Below are positions 37,105 to 44,952 of a stretch of 64,000 nt of DNA, piece by piece. Every line of letters starts with the position of its first letter. The first letter of the stretch is position 1. The notes beneath the pieces are model-generated. The model was not told the origin of the DNA. It saw only the letters and a program-made list of their open reading frames with translations, and did no database searches. The position numbers were made by a program, and so were the translations under genes. Origin of the DNA: Echinicola soli (GTDB lineage Bacteria; Bacteroidota; Bacteroidia; Cytophagales; Cyclobacteriaceae); assembly GCF_006575665.1 (NCBI RefSeq), contig NZ_CP041253.1, forward strand, positions 3,695,001 through 3,759,000, in the 5' to 3' direction.

Positions 37105-37442
37105 TCGAAGCATCGCGTGGACGGATGAATTTGGGTGCCCATTCTCCTGATGCAGTCGATAATGATATATGTTTTCCTTGCCCATGGTCAGTACCTACGG
37201 CACTGTTAGGATGCTGTATCCAATTTCTGTTACCAAGCCAATGCTCCTAATGGAGCATCCTTGCTGACACTTCTGGCGGCTAAAATAGTGAGAAGGGAGT
37301 CCTGGCCAATCCCACTAGGCATTTAAGCCTGGTAAAATCAGGTTGCCTCCAGGGGGCTTTGTGCCGTAGGAACAAAACTATTTCCCTGATCTATCCGCAC
37401 AAGTGGGACAGTCCCGTGAATAATTTACCCACAGTATTCCAC
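37105..37442 (-). repeat. Dispersed ~340-bp repeat, copy 2 (inverted)
   Basis: Reverse complement of the element at 24822-25165, with the same order of blocks; for example CTCCTGATGCAGTCGATAAT at 37145-37164 and AAGCCTGGTAAAATCAGGTT near 37335. It begins next to a MITE-like element and is followed by another repeat family. Confidence 0.8.
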
Positions 37443-37550
37443 ATAGAGCCAATTTTATCGTCTTTATTATACCATTCCCTGATGGAGTTTCTTCCTGCCG
37501 TCAGAAAGAGAGTAAAATTGGTTAATTGAAGTTATTTAACTACATACAAG

Positions 37551-37727
37551 CAGGGAAATCTCTTTTAGATGACTGCATATTCCATTAGCTATGCCATTCT
37601 AACAATGGCTTTGTCATTTCGACGAATAGCCTGTCTCGATACATCGGGAAGGAATCTCTTACTTAAAATTGAGATCCCTCTCCATGTCCGGATGACCACG
37701 AATTAGAATTTATAAGCGGTTTCCCTG
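37551..37727 (+). repeat. Terminal-inverted-repeat element, second family, copy 1
   Basis: Left end CAGGGAAATCTCTTTTAGATGA, shown here as CAGGGAAATC then TCTTTTAGATGA, and right end AAGCGGTTTCCCTG are inverted repeats. Internal blocks ATGCCATTCTAACAATGGC, TCGATACATCGGGAAGGAATC and TTAAAATTGAGATCCCTC (each partly shared with 40680-40863 and 62996-63405). An internal hairpin pairs GGAATCTC with GAGATCCC-like sequence. No exact target duplication was found. Confidence 0.7.
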
Positions 37728-37797
37728 CACAAACTAGTAATTCCATTATTCCAAGATGATGAAAAGCTTAGTTAAATTCAGCATTCCCATGGCTTTT

Positions 37798-39141
37798 TTA
37801 CTTTACTACACCTTCAGCGTCACAGCGGATGATTTTACTGGAAATATAGTAGCTCTTTCCGCCTGGACTGGTAAAATGGTAAGCAAGGTAGAAGGTCTTC
37901 TGGCCATTTTTCGGCAGTTTTACCTTCGCTTGGTAGTGCTTTACTGTTTTGGATTTCCATTTTTCATCCCTGAAATCCATGTCCTCTGGTGATGATGCCT
38001 CCCAGAGCAGCACCTTGTCGGGTTTATGGTCATTGAAGCTGCATGAAACGGCCAAATGCTTATTTCCTGATTTTTCGACATCCATCTTTACCTGTGGCAG
38101 GGCTTGCCGGAGGCATTGGTATTCCAAGAAGGCGCTGAGGTTTTGGAGGGCGACTTCCCCATTTCCCAGTCCATGTTCCACATTTGGAATGTACACCAAA
38201 TCATTGTCTCCCGGGATTTCAGCCCAATAGTTTTTGGCCGCATCGATGGGCCAATAGGGGTCATTGGTGCCCATGAAAACCAGCTTGGGCATATCCAACT
38301 GGTCACGATAAGCATAAGGGTCTACCATGGAAATAGTGGCGGTTCCTTCTGGGGTGTTGGAGGTCTGTGGGATGCCGAGATCCACGTAATCTTGAATTTC
38401 AGGACTATAATCCTGCCACATTTCTATTTGATATTGCAAGCTGACGGGCATGTTCAGCACATCGATCACCATCGGTGCGATGGCATTGACACGGCTATCT
38501 TGACTTCCGGTCAGCCATGTGGTCCAGCCTCTTTTGGATAAGCCTGTCAGTAGAAAATGGTTAAGGATATGGCCGGTTTCATCTTTTGAAAATGCCGTGA
38601 TGGCGTCCATAGCGCGTTGGACGGATTTTACCATGGGAAAGAGCAGCGGCCACGTTTCATCACCCGTTTCTTGGTATTGGTGCAGGGTATAAGAGATGAT
38701 TTCATCTTCTACTTTTCCATCAAAAATCGGTTGGTTGGGCACTTGGAAGATGGCAGCGACGATGGCTTTGTTATCGATTGCCAAATTTTCAAGGCCCTTA
38801 ACGACGGCATCATCACGGTCCCGTTGCTTTGGCAGGTTATTTTCCAGCCGGCCGCCACCGATATAAAGCATGGCCTGATCATACCTAACTTGGTCAGGCA
38901 CCAGAATCACCAATCGGTGATTCCAGATATAGTCCTTCCACTTTTGGGAGGTGAGCAACAGCTCGTATTGTGTTTGGTGAGCGGATTTGATTTTATCCAC
39001 TAGCTCCACCGCAAATTCTGGCGAAGGCGATGATAGAAAATTGGTGATGGCTTCGTTTTTTTCCTGAGCAAAGGCAGAAATTACGAAGGCTCCAGTCATC
39101 AACATGACCAGTATACTGTGACGTAAGTGATGCATCTTCAT
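37798..39141 (-). CDS. PhoPQ-activated pathogenicity-related (PqaA-type) alpha/beta hydrolase-like protein
   Basis: 447 residues. A signal peptide (to about FAQ25) is followed by the PhoPQ_related family pattern: WNHRLVILVPDQVRYDQAMLYIGGG, VAAIFQVPNQPIF, DEIISYTLHQYQETGDETWPLLFPMVKSVQRAMDA. GLSKRGWTTWL carries the nucleophile-like Ser, DSRVNAIAPMVIDVLNM and MGTNDPYWPIDAAKNYW carry an acid-type Asp, and the His is in IPNVEHGLGN. The fold is alpha/beta hydrolase. It was first described in Salmonella; the reaction is not established. Periplasmic or secreted. Confidence 0.9.
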   Translation of the reverse strand: MKMHHLRHSILVMLMTGAFVISAFAQEKNEAITNFLSSPSPEFAVELVDKIKSAHQTQYELLLTSQKWKDYIWNHRLVILVPDQVRYDQAMLYIGGGRLENNLPKQRDRDDAVVKGLENLAIDNKAIVAAIFQVPNQPIFDGKVEDEIISYTLHQYQETGDETWPLLFPMVKSVQRAMDAITAFSKDETGHILNHFLLTGLSKRGWTTWLTGSQDSRVNAIAPMVIDVLNMPVSLQYQIEMWQDYSPEIQDYVDLGIPQTSNTPEGTATISMVDPYAYRDQLDMPKLVFMGTNDPYWPIDAAKNYWAEIPGDNDLVYIPNVEHGLGNGEVALQNLSAFLEYQCLRQALPQVKMDVEKSGNKHLAVSCSFNDHKPDKVLLWEASSPEDMDFRDEKWKSKTVKHYQAKVKLPKNGQKTFYLAYHFTSPGGKSYYISSKIIRCDAEGVVK

Positions 39142-39268
39142 ATAAAATTAACAACAAACAATAGCCCATAAGGGCTGATCCAAAGTTTAACTAGTGTAAA
39201 GTGTTTAAAAAGAAGAAGACAACTAAAATTACTTAAAAAAATATAAACCACAAGTGAAAAATATAAAT

Positions 39269-40615
39269 ATGATTAACTCCAAATCATTGGTTTTGAGTGT
39301 GTTACTGCTATGTCTTTTATGTGGATTCAAACTAGAGGTATCCGGTAAGTCCATCCTGGATCAAGATTCAGTTAGTTTTCCAGATAAGGTCCATTTGATG
39401 CCTACAGCAAAGCCAGACAGGATTATTCTCAATTTGGCAGCCAATCCATTGGAAGCAGTAGGCATCAACTGGCGCACGGCTGCCTCTGAATCGACCTCTT
39501 TCCTTCAGTTTGCTGTGGCTACAGCAGGGCCAGCATTCAGTAAAAAAGCTGAAACTGTGACTGCTACAACGAGTTACCTGGAAACACAACAAGACGATGA
39601 ACCTGTGATCAGGGCCCATTACCACGAGGTGGATCTGACAGGGCTGACTCCAGGTCAAACTTACGTGTACCGAGTGGGATCAGATAAGGTCTGGAGTGAA
39701 TGGTTTCAATTTAAAATGCCCAAGAAAGACGGTCCCGTTAGCTTGTTCTACTTTGGAGATGCCCAAAATGACGTTTCCTCCAAATGGAGCCGGGTCATTC
39801 GAGAAGCCTGTTTCCAATTTCCTCGGGTAGACTTTATGCTGTATGCGGGAGACCTGATCAATTATGAAGACGCGGACTTTGAGTGGGGAGGATGGTTTGA
39901 AGCTGGAAGTTTTGTCCATGCATCTGTACCGGTCATGATGACTCCCGGAAATCATGAATATGCCAAAGGTGTGATCCTGTCCAAGCACTGGAAACCTCAG
40001 TTTAACTTGCCTGAAAACGGGCCGGAAGGCTTGGAAGAAATGGCCTATGAAGTGAATTATCCAGATTTAAAGGTGATTTCATTGGATGCGGAACAAATAG
40101 ATGAAATCCCAGCTCAAAAGATGGCTCAAGTAAAATGGCTAAGGGAAATCCTGGAAAAGAATCCAAAAAAGTGGACGATCATTACGTTTCATTATCCGAT
40201 TTACTCCACCAAACCCAATCGCATCAATGAAGATATGCTAGCGTATATCAAACCCGTGCTCGAGGAATATAAAGTGGATATGGTGCTCCAAGGCCATGAC
40301 CATGCCTATGCCCGTGGTCGTGTGACTTCTAAAAATGGAAAGGAATTATTGGGTGAAGGGCCAATGTATGTGGTATCAGTAAGTGGTCCTAAAATGTATG
40401 ATATAGGAGATGACCCTTGGATGGACAGAAGGGCCTATATGACCCAGCTTTTCCAATGGATCAATATCGGTGGAGACCAACTGGAGTATCAGGCACTTAC
40501 GGCCACTGGTGAACTGTATGATGCCTTTATCCTCCAAAAAGATGAGCAAGGGAAAAATACGCTAATAAATCACATTCCTGCCACCAAAGAGCGGGTTGGG
40601 GATAATAATCCCTGA
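39269..40615 (+). CDS. Purple-acid-phosphatase-like secreted metallophosphoesterase
   Basis: 448 residues from the ATG at 39269 (signal peptide MINSKSLVLSVLLLCLLCGF); a GTG at 39254 is also in frame. An N-terminal fibronectin-III-like domain (about 45-150; VGINWRT, DLTGLTPGQTYVYRVGSD) precedes the calcineurin-like domain. The five metal motifs are FGDAQN (variant of GDxG), YAGDLINYED, TPGNHEY, TFHYPIY and GHDHAYARG. It hydrolyses phosphate esters outside the cytoplasm. It is divergent from the PqaA-like gene, 127 bp apart, and the two could share a control region. Confidence 0.92.
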   Translation: MINSKSLVLSVLLLCLLCGFKLEVSGKSILDQDSVSFPDKVHLMPTAKPDRIILNLAANPLEAVGINWRTAASESTSFLQFAVATAGPAFSKKAETVTATTSYLETQQDDEPVIRAHYHEVDLTGLTPGQTYVYRVGSDKVWSEWFQFKMPKKDGPVSLFYFGDAQNDVSSKWSRVIREACFQFPRVDFMLYAGDLINYEDADFEWGGWFEAGSFVHASVPVMMTPGNHEYAKGVILSKHWKPQFNLPENGPEGLEEMAYEVNYPDLKVISLDAEQIDEIPAQKMAQVKWLREILEKNPKKWTIITFHYPIYSTKPNRINEDMLAYIKPVLEEYKVDMVLQGHDHAYARGRVTSKNGKELLGEGPMYVVSVSGPKMYDIGDDPWMDRRAYMTQLFQWINIGGDQLEYQALTATGELYDAFILQKDEQGKNTLINHIPATKERVGDNNP

Positions 40616-40679
40616 ATTTTAGGAAAAGGCTATAAGTACAACGTTTTTGTCTTTCGCTGGTTCTGGCCAGTTTGTTTTT

Positions 40680-40863
40680 CAGGAAAATGGTTTTTAGATG
40701 AGCGACTGTGTATTCTACTAGCTACGCTATTCTAACAATGCCTTTGTCATCCCGACGAAAGGAGGAATCTCTTAGTTAAAATTGAGATTCCTCCTCAAGT
40801 CGGAATGACATCGAATTAAAAATTGTGATTTATACAACATTTCTTTTAAAAGCGATTACCCTG
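40680..40863 (+). repeat. Terminal-inverted-repeat element, second family, copy 2
   Basis: Left end CAGGAAAATGGTTTTTAGAT and right end AAAAGCGATTACCCTG. Internal blocks CTAGCTACGCTATTCTAACA and ACAATGCCTTTGTCATCCCG. A hairpin GGAGGAATCTC (near 40766) with GAGATTCCTCC (near 40786) sits in the middle. It is followed directly by the gene fragment at 40918. Confidence 0.7.
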
Positions 40864-40917
40864 GCCTGTTTTTGGGTTCGGTATGCCAAGCCCAGGTAGC
40901 CGACATCCTAGCAAACC

Positions 40918-41067
40918 ATCCCTATACTAAAAGATGCTCTGATTGCCTTCAAGGACAAGGTGATGGTAGATATGGACATGAAGACAGACCAGGCAGATAC
41001 CGTACTCCCAGTGGTGGAAGAACTGGGTACAGCTGTTAATATTACTGAGGATTTACAGGGCGAGTGA
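40918..41067 (+). pseudogene. Fragment of a glycerophosphodiester phosphodiesterase-like gene
   Basis: A 49-codon stretch reads IPILKDALIAFKDKVMVDMD then MKTDQADTVLPVVEELG and ends at TGA (41065). PTLxDAL...KDKVxVxxDxK is the pattern near the catalytic Glu/Asp region of the GDPD TIM-barrel family. There is no start codon nearby and the rest of a ~280-residue domain is missing on both sides; the upstream boundary coincides with a repeat element. It looks like a deletion remnant. Confidence 0.5.
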
Positions 41068-41143
41068 ATGGGTGCCAGGACAACTGGCTATTGAATCCTA
41101 TCCGAAACTACAAGAGCTGTTTTGTGGTGAGTGTTGAAGAATT

Positions 41144-41299
41144 TTACGACGATTGGGTATCGTTTTTTTCAGCTTTTTTGATAGTTGGGATACTATATTC
41201 TGCCCTTATTTCCGGACTGTCCTGATAGCAGACGGGCGAGGAGGGAGCTGCTTTTGGGCTAGGTGGTGGAGCATCTTTATTTTTACGCTGTTTGGACAT
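41144..41299 (-). CDS. Possible small basic, Pro-rich protein (51 aa)
   Basis: ATG at 41299 to TAA at 41144 gives MSKQRKNKDAPPPSPKAAPS then SPVCYQDSPEIRAEYSIPTI and a charged tail KKAEKNDTQSS. Composition is Lys/Pro/Ala-rich at the front with one Cys, without a signal peptide or membrane segment. I recognise no family. It is free of overlap with any other gene and has a sensible composition, but so short a frame could arise by chance. Confidence 0.35.
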   Translation of the reverse strand: MSKQRKNKDAPPPSPKAAPSSPVCYQDSPEIRAEYSIPTIKKAEKNDTQSS

Positions 41300-41439
41300 G
41301 TTGGTTTAAGTAATTTTAATGTTAAATAAGTGATATCAAGTGATTTAAGCAAGTTTAATCCTAATTTTATTCATTACTTACCAAATGGTAATAGAGGTCT
41401 TCCGCTGCTTTTCGATTTTTGGAGAAAAGAATAAAACAG

Positions 41440-42459
41440 ATGAAAAAAGTATTGCTAACAGGAGTGACAGGTTTTTTGGGTGCTCATACGGCCATTCGAC
41501 TTTTGGAAAAGGGTTATGCCGTTACAGGGACATTTCGGAGCCAGAACAGAGCCAATGCCATCAGAAAGTTGATTGCTTCCCATACTGATAAGACTGCTTA
41601 CCTAACATTAGAAGAAGCCGACCTGAATGATCCGATAGTTTGGAAGACCCTGACCAAGGAAGTGGATTTCGTTCAACATATAGCATCTCCATTTCCCAGG
41701 AACATGCCAAAACATGAGGAGGAACTCATCCATCCGGCCAAAGAAGGCACCCTGAACGTTTTGCGTGCTGCCCAAGGCAATGGGGTGAAGCGGGTAGTGG
41801 TGACCTCATCCATTGCAGCGGTAGTCTATGGTAAATCCTCTGATACGCTAACCAAAACCATGGATGAGGCAGATTGGACAGATCCTTCTAACCGAAAAGA
41901 CACCACGCCTTATTTCCGAAGCAAGGCCATTGCCGAAAAGGCCGCTTGGGATTTTGCTTTTAAGCACCCTGAAATGGAATTGGTGACTGTATTGCCGGGG
42001 GCGATTCTTGGGCCGGTGTTGGAAGCTGATTTTGGAACATCGGCAAATATCGTGATCAAGCTACTGGATGGTAGCACCCCTGCTTTACCAAAGATTGGTT
42101 TTGATATCATCGATGTAAGATCAGTGGCAGATTTGCTTATATTGGCAATGGAAAAGAAACAAGCTGCCCATAACCGTTACCTGGCTTCTTCCGGATATCG
42201 AATGTTTAGTGAAATTGCTAAAGTGCTAAAGGAGAATTTCCCCGACCGGAAGCTGCCATCTTGGGAAATGCCCAATTTTTTGGTGAGGGTGTTTGCCAAA
42301 ATTGATCCTTCAGTAGGTCCGATATTAGTGGATTTGGGAATAAAAAGGAAAGTCAATAATCAAAAAGCTGTTCGGGAGTTGGGTTGGAAGCCTAAATCCG
42401 TTGAGGAAGCGATTGTTTCTTGCGCCGAAAGTGTTATTGAAAAGGGAATTGTGAAATAA
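41440..42459 (+). CDS. NAD-dependent epimerase / dihydroflavonol-4-reductase-like oxidoreductase
   Basis: 339 residues from the ATG at 41440; a TTG seven codons earlier is in frame but the ATG gives the exact family start. An extended SDR: TGVTGFLGAHTAIRLLEKGY with TGxxGxxG at residues 7-13, VQHIASPFP, VKRVVVTSSIAAVVYG, and the catalytic Tyr-x3-Lys in YFRSKAIAEKAAW. Such enzymes reduce aldehydes or ketones (for example methylglyoxal-type substrates) with NADPH. The Crp-like regulator gene starts 2 bp after its stop, so they are one operon. Confidence 0.92.
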   Translation: MKKVLLTGVTGFLGAHTAIRLLEKGYAVTGTFRSQNRANAIRKLIASHTDKTAYLTLEEADLNDPIVWKTLTKEVDFVQHIASPFPRNMPKHEEELIHPAKEGTLNVLRAAQGNGVKRVVVTSSIAAVVYGKSSDTLTKTMDEADWTDPSNRKDTTPYFRSKAIAEKAAWDFAFKHPEMELVTVLPGAILGPVLEADFGTSANIVIKLLDGSTPALPKIGFDIIDVRSVADLLILAMEKKQAAHNRYLASSGYRMFSEIAKVLKENFPDRKLPSWEMPNFLVRVFAKIDPSVGPILVDLGIKRKVNNQKAVRELGWKPKSVEEAIVSCAESVIEKGIVK

Positions 42460-42460
42460 A

Positions 42461-43042
42461 ATGGAAAAACTTACACGTGCATTGGAATTTGGAGGCATCC
42501 TTTCTGAGGGGGACATTGGTGCCGTAGCAGGTTCCTTCCGACAGAAAATGCTTAATTCTGGTGATCATTTTCACCGTATTGGAAAGGTTGCCAAAGAAAT
42601 AGCCTTTGTAAACCATGGAGCGATACGGGTGTATGCCGCCGAAGCCAACGGAACTGAGGTCACCAAATATTTTGTCAGGCCAAACCAGTTTGCAGTGGAG
42701 CTTGAAAGTTATTATTCCGGACAGGTAGGGAAGGACGGTATTCAGGCAGTGATACCTACCGAAGTGTTTATTATCCACCAGAATACCTTTCAGCAGTTGT
42801 TGGAGAAAATTCCTAATTTGTTTATTTATTTTAAGGCAGTATCAGAAGCGCACTTGTTAAATAAAATCACAGACGGTGATTTTTTGAATTACGGTAGTTC
42901 GAAGACCAAATATGTGGAGTTTCTGCGTAGGTATCCTGATTTGGCCCATCAGGTTCCTTTGCAGTATATTGCTTCATATCTAAAAATTACGCCGCAATCT
43001 CTGAGCAGGATCAGGCGACAGTTGATGGAGGATAGGGTTTGA
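42461..43042 (+). CDS. Crp/Fnr family transcriptional regulator
   Basis: 193 residues. A cyclic-nucleotide-binding-like beta-roll (about 20-120; GDHFHRIGKVAKEIAFVNHGAIRVYAA shape, then VTKYFVRPNQFAVELESYYSG) and a C-terminal helix-turn-helix (VPLQYIASYLKITPQSLSRIRRQL). It lacks the residues that bind cAMP in CRP, as usual for the short Bacteroidota members. It probably regulates the reductase gene it is coupled to. Confidence 0.9.
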   Translation: MEKLTRALEFGGILSEGDIGAVAGSFRQKMLNSGDHFHRIGKVAKEIAFVNHGAIRVYAAEANGTEVTKYFVRPNQFAVELESYYSGQVGKDGIQAVIPTEVFIIHQNTFQQLLEKIPNLFIYFKAVSEAHLLNKITDGDFLNYGSSKTKYVEFLRRYPDLAHQVPLQYIASYLKITPQSLSRIRRQLMEDRV

Positions 43043-43159
43043 TATGCTTCGCCACATGCGAGGGACTTGATGTGGTAACCTCCTTAATTTAAGTTGTTAG
43101 TACCTGTCCCCATTTTTAATATTCAATCGTCATAAGGGTGAATCAAAAATAATAAAACG

Positions 43160-43501
43160 ATGAAAGAATTTGCATTGATTTTCAGACTTAAGGACATGGC
43201 GGATTTCAAGCCATCTCCAGAACAAATGCAGGAGCGCATGAATTGGCTTGGGGGAATTGCCGCCCAAAACAAGCTGGTGGATAAAGGAAACACCTTACTT
43301 CCAATCCCGGGTAGTGCCAAAACGGTCAAGCCAGACAATGTGATCACTGATGGCCCCTATACCGAAATAAAGGAATTTATCAGTGGTTATATTGTGGTCA
43401 AGGCAGCGGATATTGACGAAGCTGTGGAAATGGCGCAAGGAAACCCAATCTTTAAGATTGGCGGGAACATAGAAGTGAGGGAAGTATTGAAAAGGGATTA
43501 G
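43160..43501 (+). CDS. YCII-related (DGPF domain) protein
   Basis: 113 residues. Pattern MKEFALIFR, MQERMNWLGGIAAQNKLVDKG, then VITDGPYTEIKEFISGYIVVKAADIDEAVEMAQGNP, which is the DGPF/YCII domain with its characteristic DGPY. The protein is small, cytosolic and of unknown activity. It lies 2 bp before a sigma factor gene; DGPF proteins are the standard neighbours of ECF42 sigma factors, so this is a partner gene and probably a target of that sigma factor. Confidence 0.93.
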   Translation: MKEFALIFRLKDMADFKPSPEQMQERMNWLGGIAAQNKLVDKGNTLLPIPGSAKTVKPDNVITDGPYTEIKEFISGYIVVKAADIDEAVEMAQGNPIFKIGGNIEVREVLKRD

Positions 43502-43503
43502 TT

Positions 43504-44748
43504 TTGGCAAAAACGAATAGCTATCCTGAGCTTTTGCCTCACCTGTTCAGAGAGGAATATTCCAAGATGACGGCCGTGCTGTGCCGTCATTTTGGCTTAA
43601 AGCATATAGAGATAGCTGAGGATATCGTAAGCGATGCATTTTTAAAGGCCTCAGAAATATGGGCACTTGAAGGAGTTCCTGAAAACCCTAGAGCATGGCT
43701 CTATAAAGTGGCCAAAAATAAAACCAAGGACTATTTTAAGCACTTATATGTATTTGAGGAAAAGGTAAAAACTGATTTGCCGAAAACAATGATGGCCGAG
43801 ACGCAAGTAGCCTTTGACGAGGAAAACATCAGAGATAGCCAGCTAGCCATGATATTTGTGGTTTGCTCACCGATTAACGCTCAAGAAAGCCAGATATCCC
43901 TGGCGCTGCAAATTCTATGTGGCTTCAGTGTAGAAGAGATTGCCAATGCTTTTTTGTCCAAAAGGGAAACCATCAAAAAGAGACTGCTCCGTGCGCGAAA
44001 GAACCTTCGAAAAGCCAATTTTGATATCCAATTACTCTCTGACAATGCCATTCAAGAGCGGCTTTCGCCAGTATTAAGAACCATATATTTATTGTTCAAC
44101 GAAGGTTATTCTTCCAATCATCCCGAGCATCCCATTCGCAAAGAACTTTGTTCAGAGGCAATGAGGCTGGCGGTTGTTTTAACAGAAAATGACATTACCA
44201 ATTTACCAGTGACCAACGCTTTGTTGGCATTAATGTGTTTTCAGGCTTCGCGATTGGAGGCCAGACAGGAGGAGAATGGCGAGGTCATCCTTTTTGAAGA
44301 GCAGGACAAGTCCAAGTGGGATCAATCCCTTATCCAAAGAGGAAATTATTTTTTGATCGAAGCCTGCAAGGGAGAGCAGCTTTCAAAGTACCATTTGGAG
44401 GCAGCTATTGCATACTGGCATTCCGCTGCAGTGGGAGAAGAAAAATGGCCACATATCTTGCAAAGGTACAACCAGCTTATCCTTATTGAATATTCACCGA
44501 TCACTGCTATGAATAGGGTATTTGCATATTCCAAAGTATATGGAGCAAAGAGCGCATTGATGGAGGCTGAAAAATTAGATTTGGCTGATAATAGCCATTA
44601 CCATGCCTTGATGGGATATTTGTTTGCTAACGAAATTCCCGAAAAGGCAGTGGCATATTATACAAGTGCTATCCAACTGAGCAACTCAAAAAGTGAAAAA
44701 TTGACCTTACAGAAACAACTCGATCGGATGAAGTCGAAAAAGCAATGA
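43504..44748 (+). CDS. ECF42-type RNA polymerase sigma factor with C-terminal TPR-like extension
   Basis: 414 residues starting at TTG (43504), which lies 2 bp after the DGPF gene; starting at the next ATG (43567) would remove part of region 2. Sigma-2 (about 8-75; IEIAEDIVSDAFLKASEIW, ENPRAWLYKVAKNKTKDYF) and sigma-4 (about 115-165; LCGFSVEEIANAFLSKRETIKKRLLRARKNLR) are clear. The remaining 240 residues form helical repeats including YLLFNEGYSSNHPEHPIRKELCSEAMRL shape and AYWHSAAVGEEKWPHILQRYNQL. In this group no anti-sigma factor is encoded and the C-terminal part is thought to control activity. Confidence 0.94.
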   Translation: MAKTNSYPELLPHLFREEYSKMTAVLCRHFGLKHIEIAEDIVSDAFLKASEIWALEGVPENPRAWLYKVAKNKTKDYFKHLYVFEEKVKTDLPKTMMAETQVAFDEENIRDSQLAMIFVVCSPINAQESQISLALQILCGFSVEEIANAFLSKRETIKKRLLRARKNLRKANFDIQLLSDNAIQERLSPVLRTIYLLFNEGYSSNHPEHPIRKELCSEAMRLAVVLTENDITNLPVTNALLALMCFQASRLEARQEENGEVILFEEQDKSKWDQSLIQRGNYFLIEACKGEQLSKYHLEAAIAYWHSAAVGEEKWPHILQRYNQLILIEYSPITAMNRVFAYSKVYGAKSALMEAEKLDLADNSHYHALMGYLFANEIPEKAVAYYTSAIQLSNSKSEKLTLQKQLDRMKSKKQ

Positions 44749-44870
44749 AAGATGATGATTCTGCATACTTCCAGAAAAAAACACCCAATGCTTATTCTTA
44801 CTTGTTGGGGCAGGTTTTGAAAAGGGAAATTTTAAGAGATGCCCAATACGCTCCACTTTGGGGTGTGTGA
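44745..44870 (+). CDS. Possible 41-residue ORF overlapping the sigma factor stop
   Basis: ATG at 44745 overlaps the sigma stop by four bases (ATGA) and reads MKDDDSAYFQKKTPNAYSYL then LGQVLKREILRDAQYAPLWGV before TGA. It could be a coupled small gene or the front of a truncated gene. No family is recognised; coding status is doubtful. Confidence 0.2.
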   Translation: MKDDDSAYFQKKTPNAYSYLLGQVLKREILRDAQYAPLWGV

Positions 44871-44952
44871 AGAAATCATCAGATCAGGGGGTCAACTGTT
44901 TTTCTTCCCTATTGATAGAAAAAACAAACAATCGCCCCCAAAAATAATGACT

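Larger units (their letters stand above)
36761..37797. other. Gene-free region made of three different repeats
   Basis: About 1.0 kb between the AlkB-like start and the PqaA-like stop. It holds a MITE-like element (36855-37044), the second copy of the 340-bp repeat (37105-37442) and a copy of the second inverted-repeat family (37551-37727), nearly end to end. Little unique sequence remains apart from the first 90 bp, where the dioxygenase promoter should lie. Confidence 0.75.
40616..41439. other. Intergenic region with a repeat, a gene remnant and a possible small gene
   Basis: About 820 bp. A second-family repeat occupies 40680-40863, a glycerophosphodiesterase-like fragment 40918-41067, and a possible 51-residue gene on the minus strand 41144-41299. 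The last 130 bp are AT-rich and probably hold the promoter for the epimerase gene. Confidence 0.55.
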
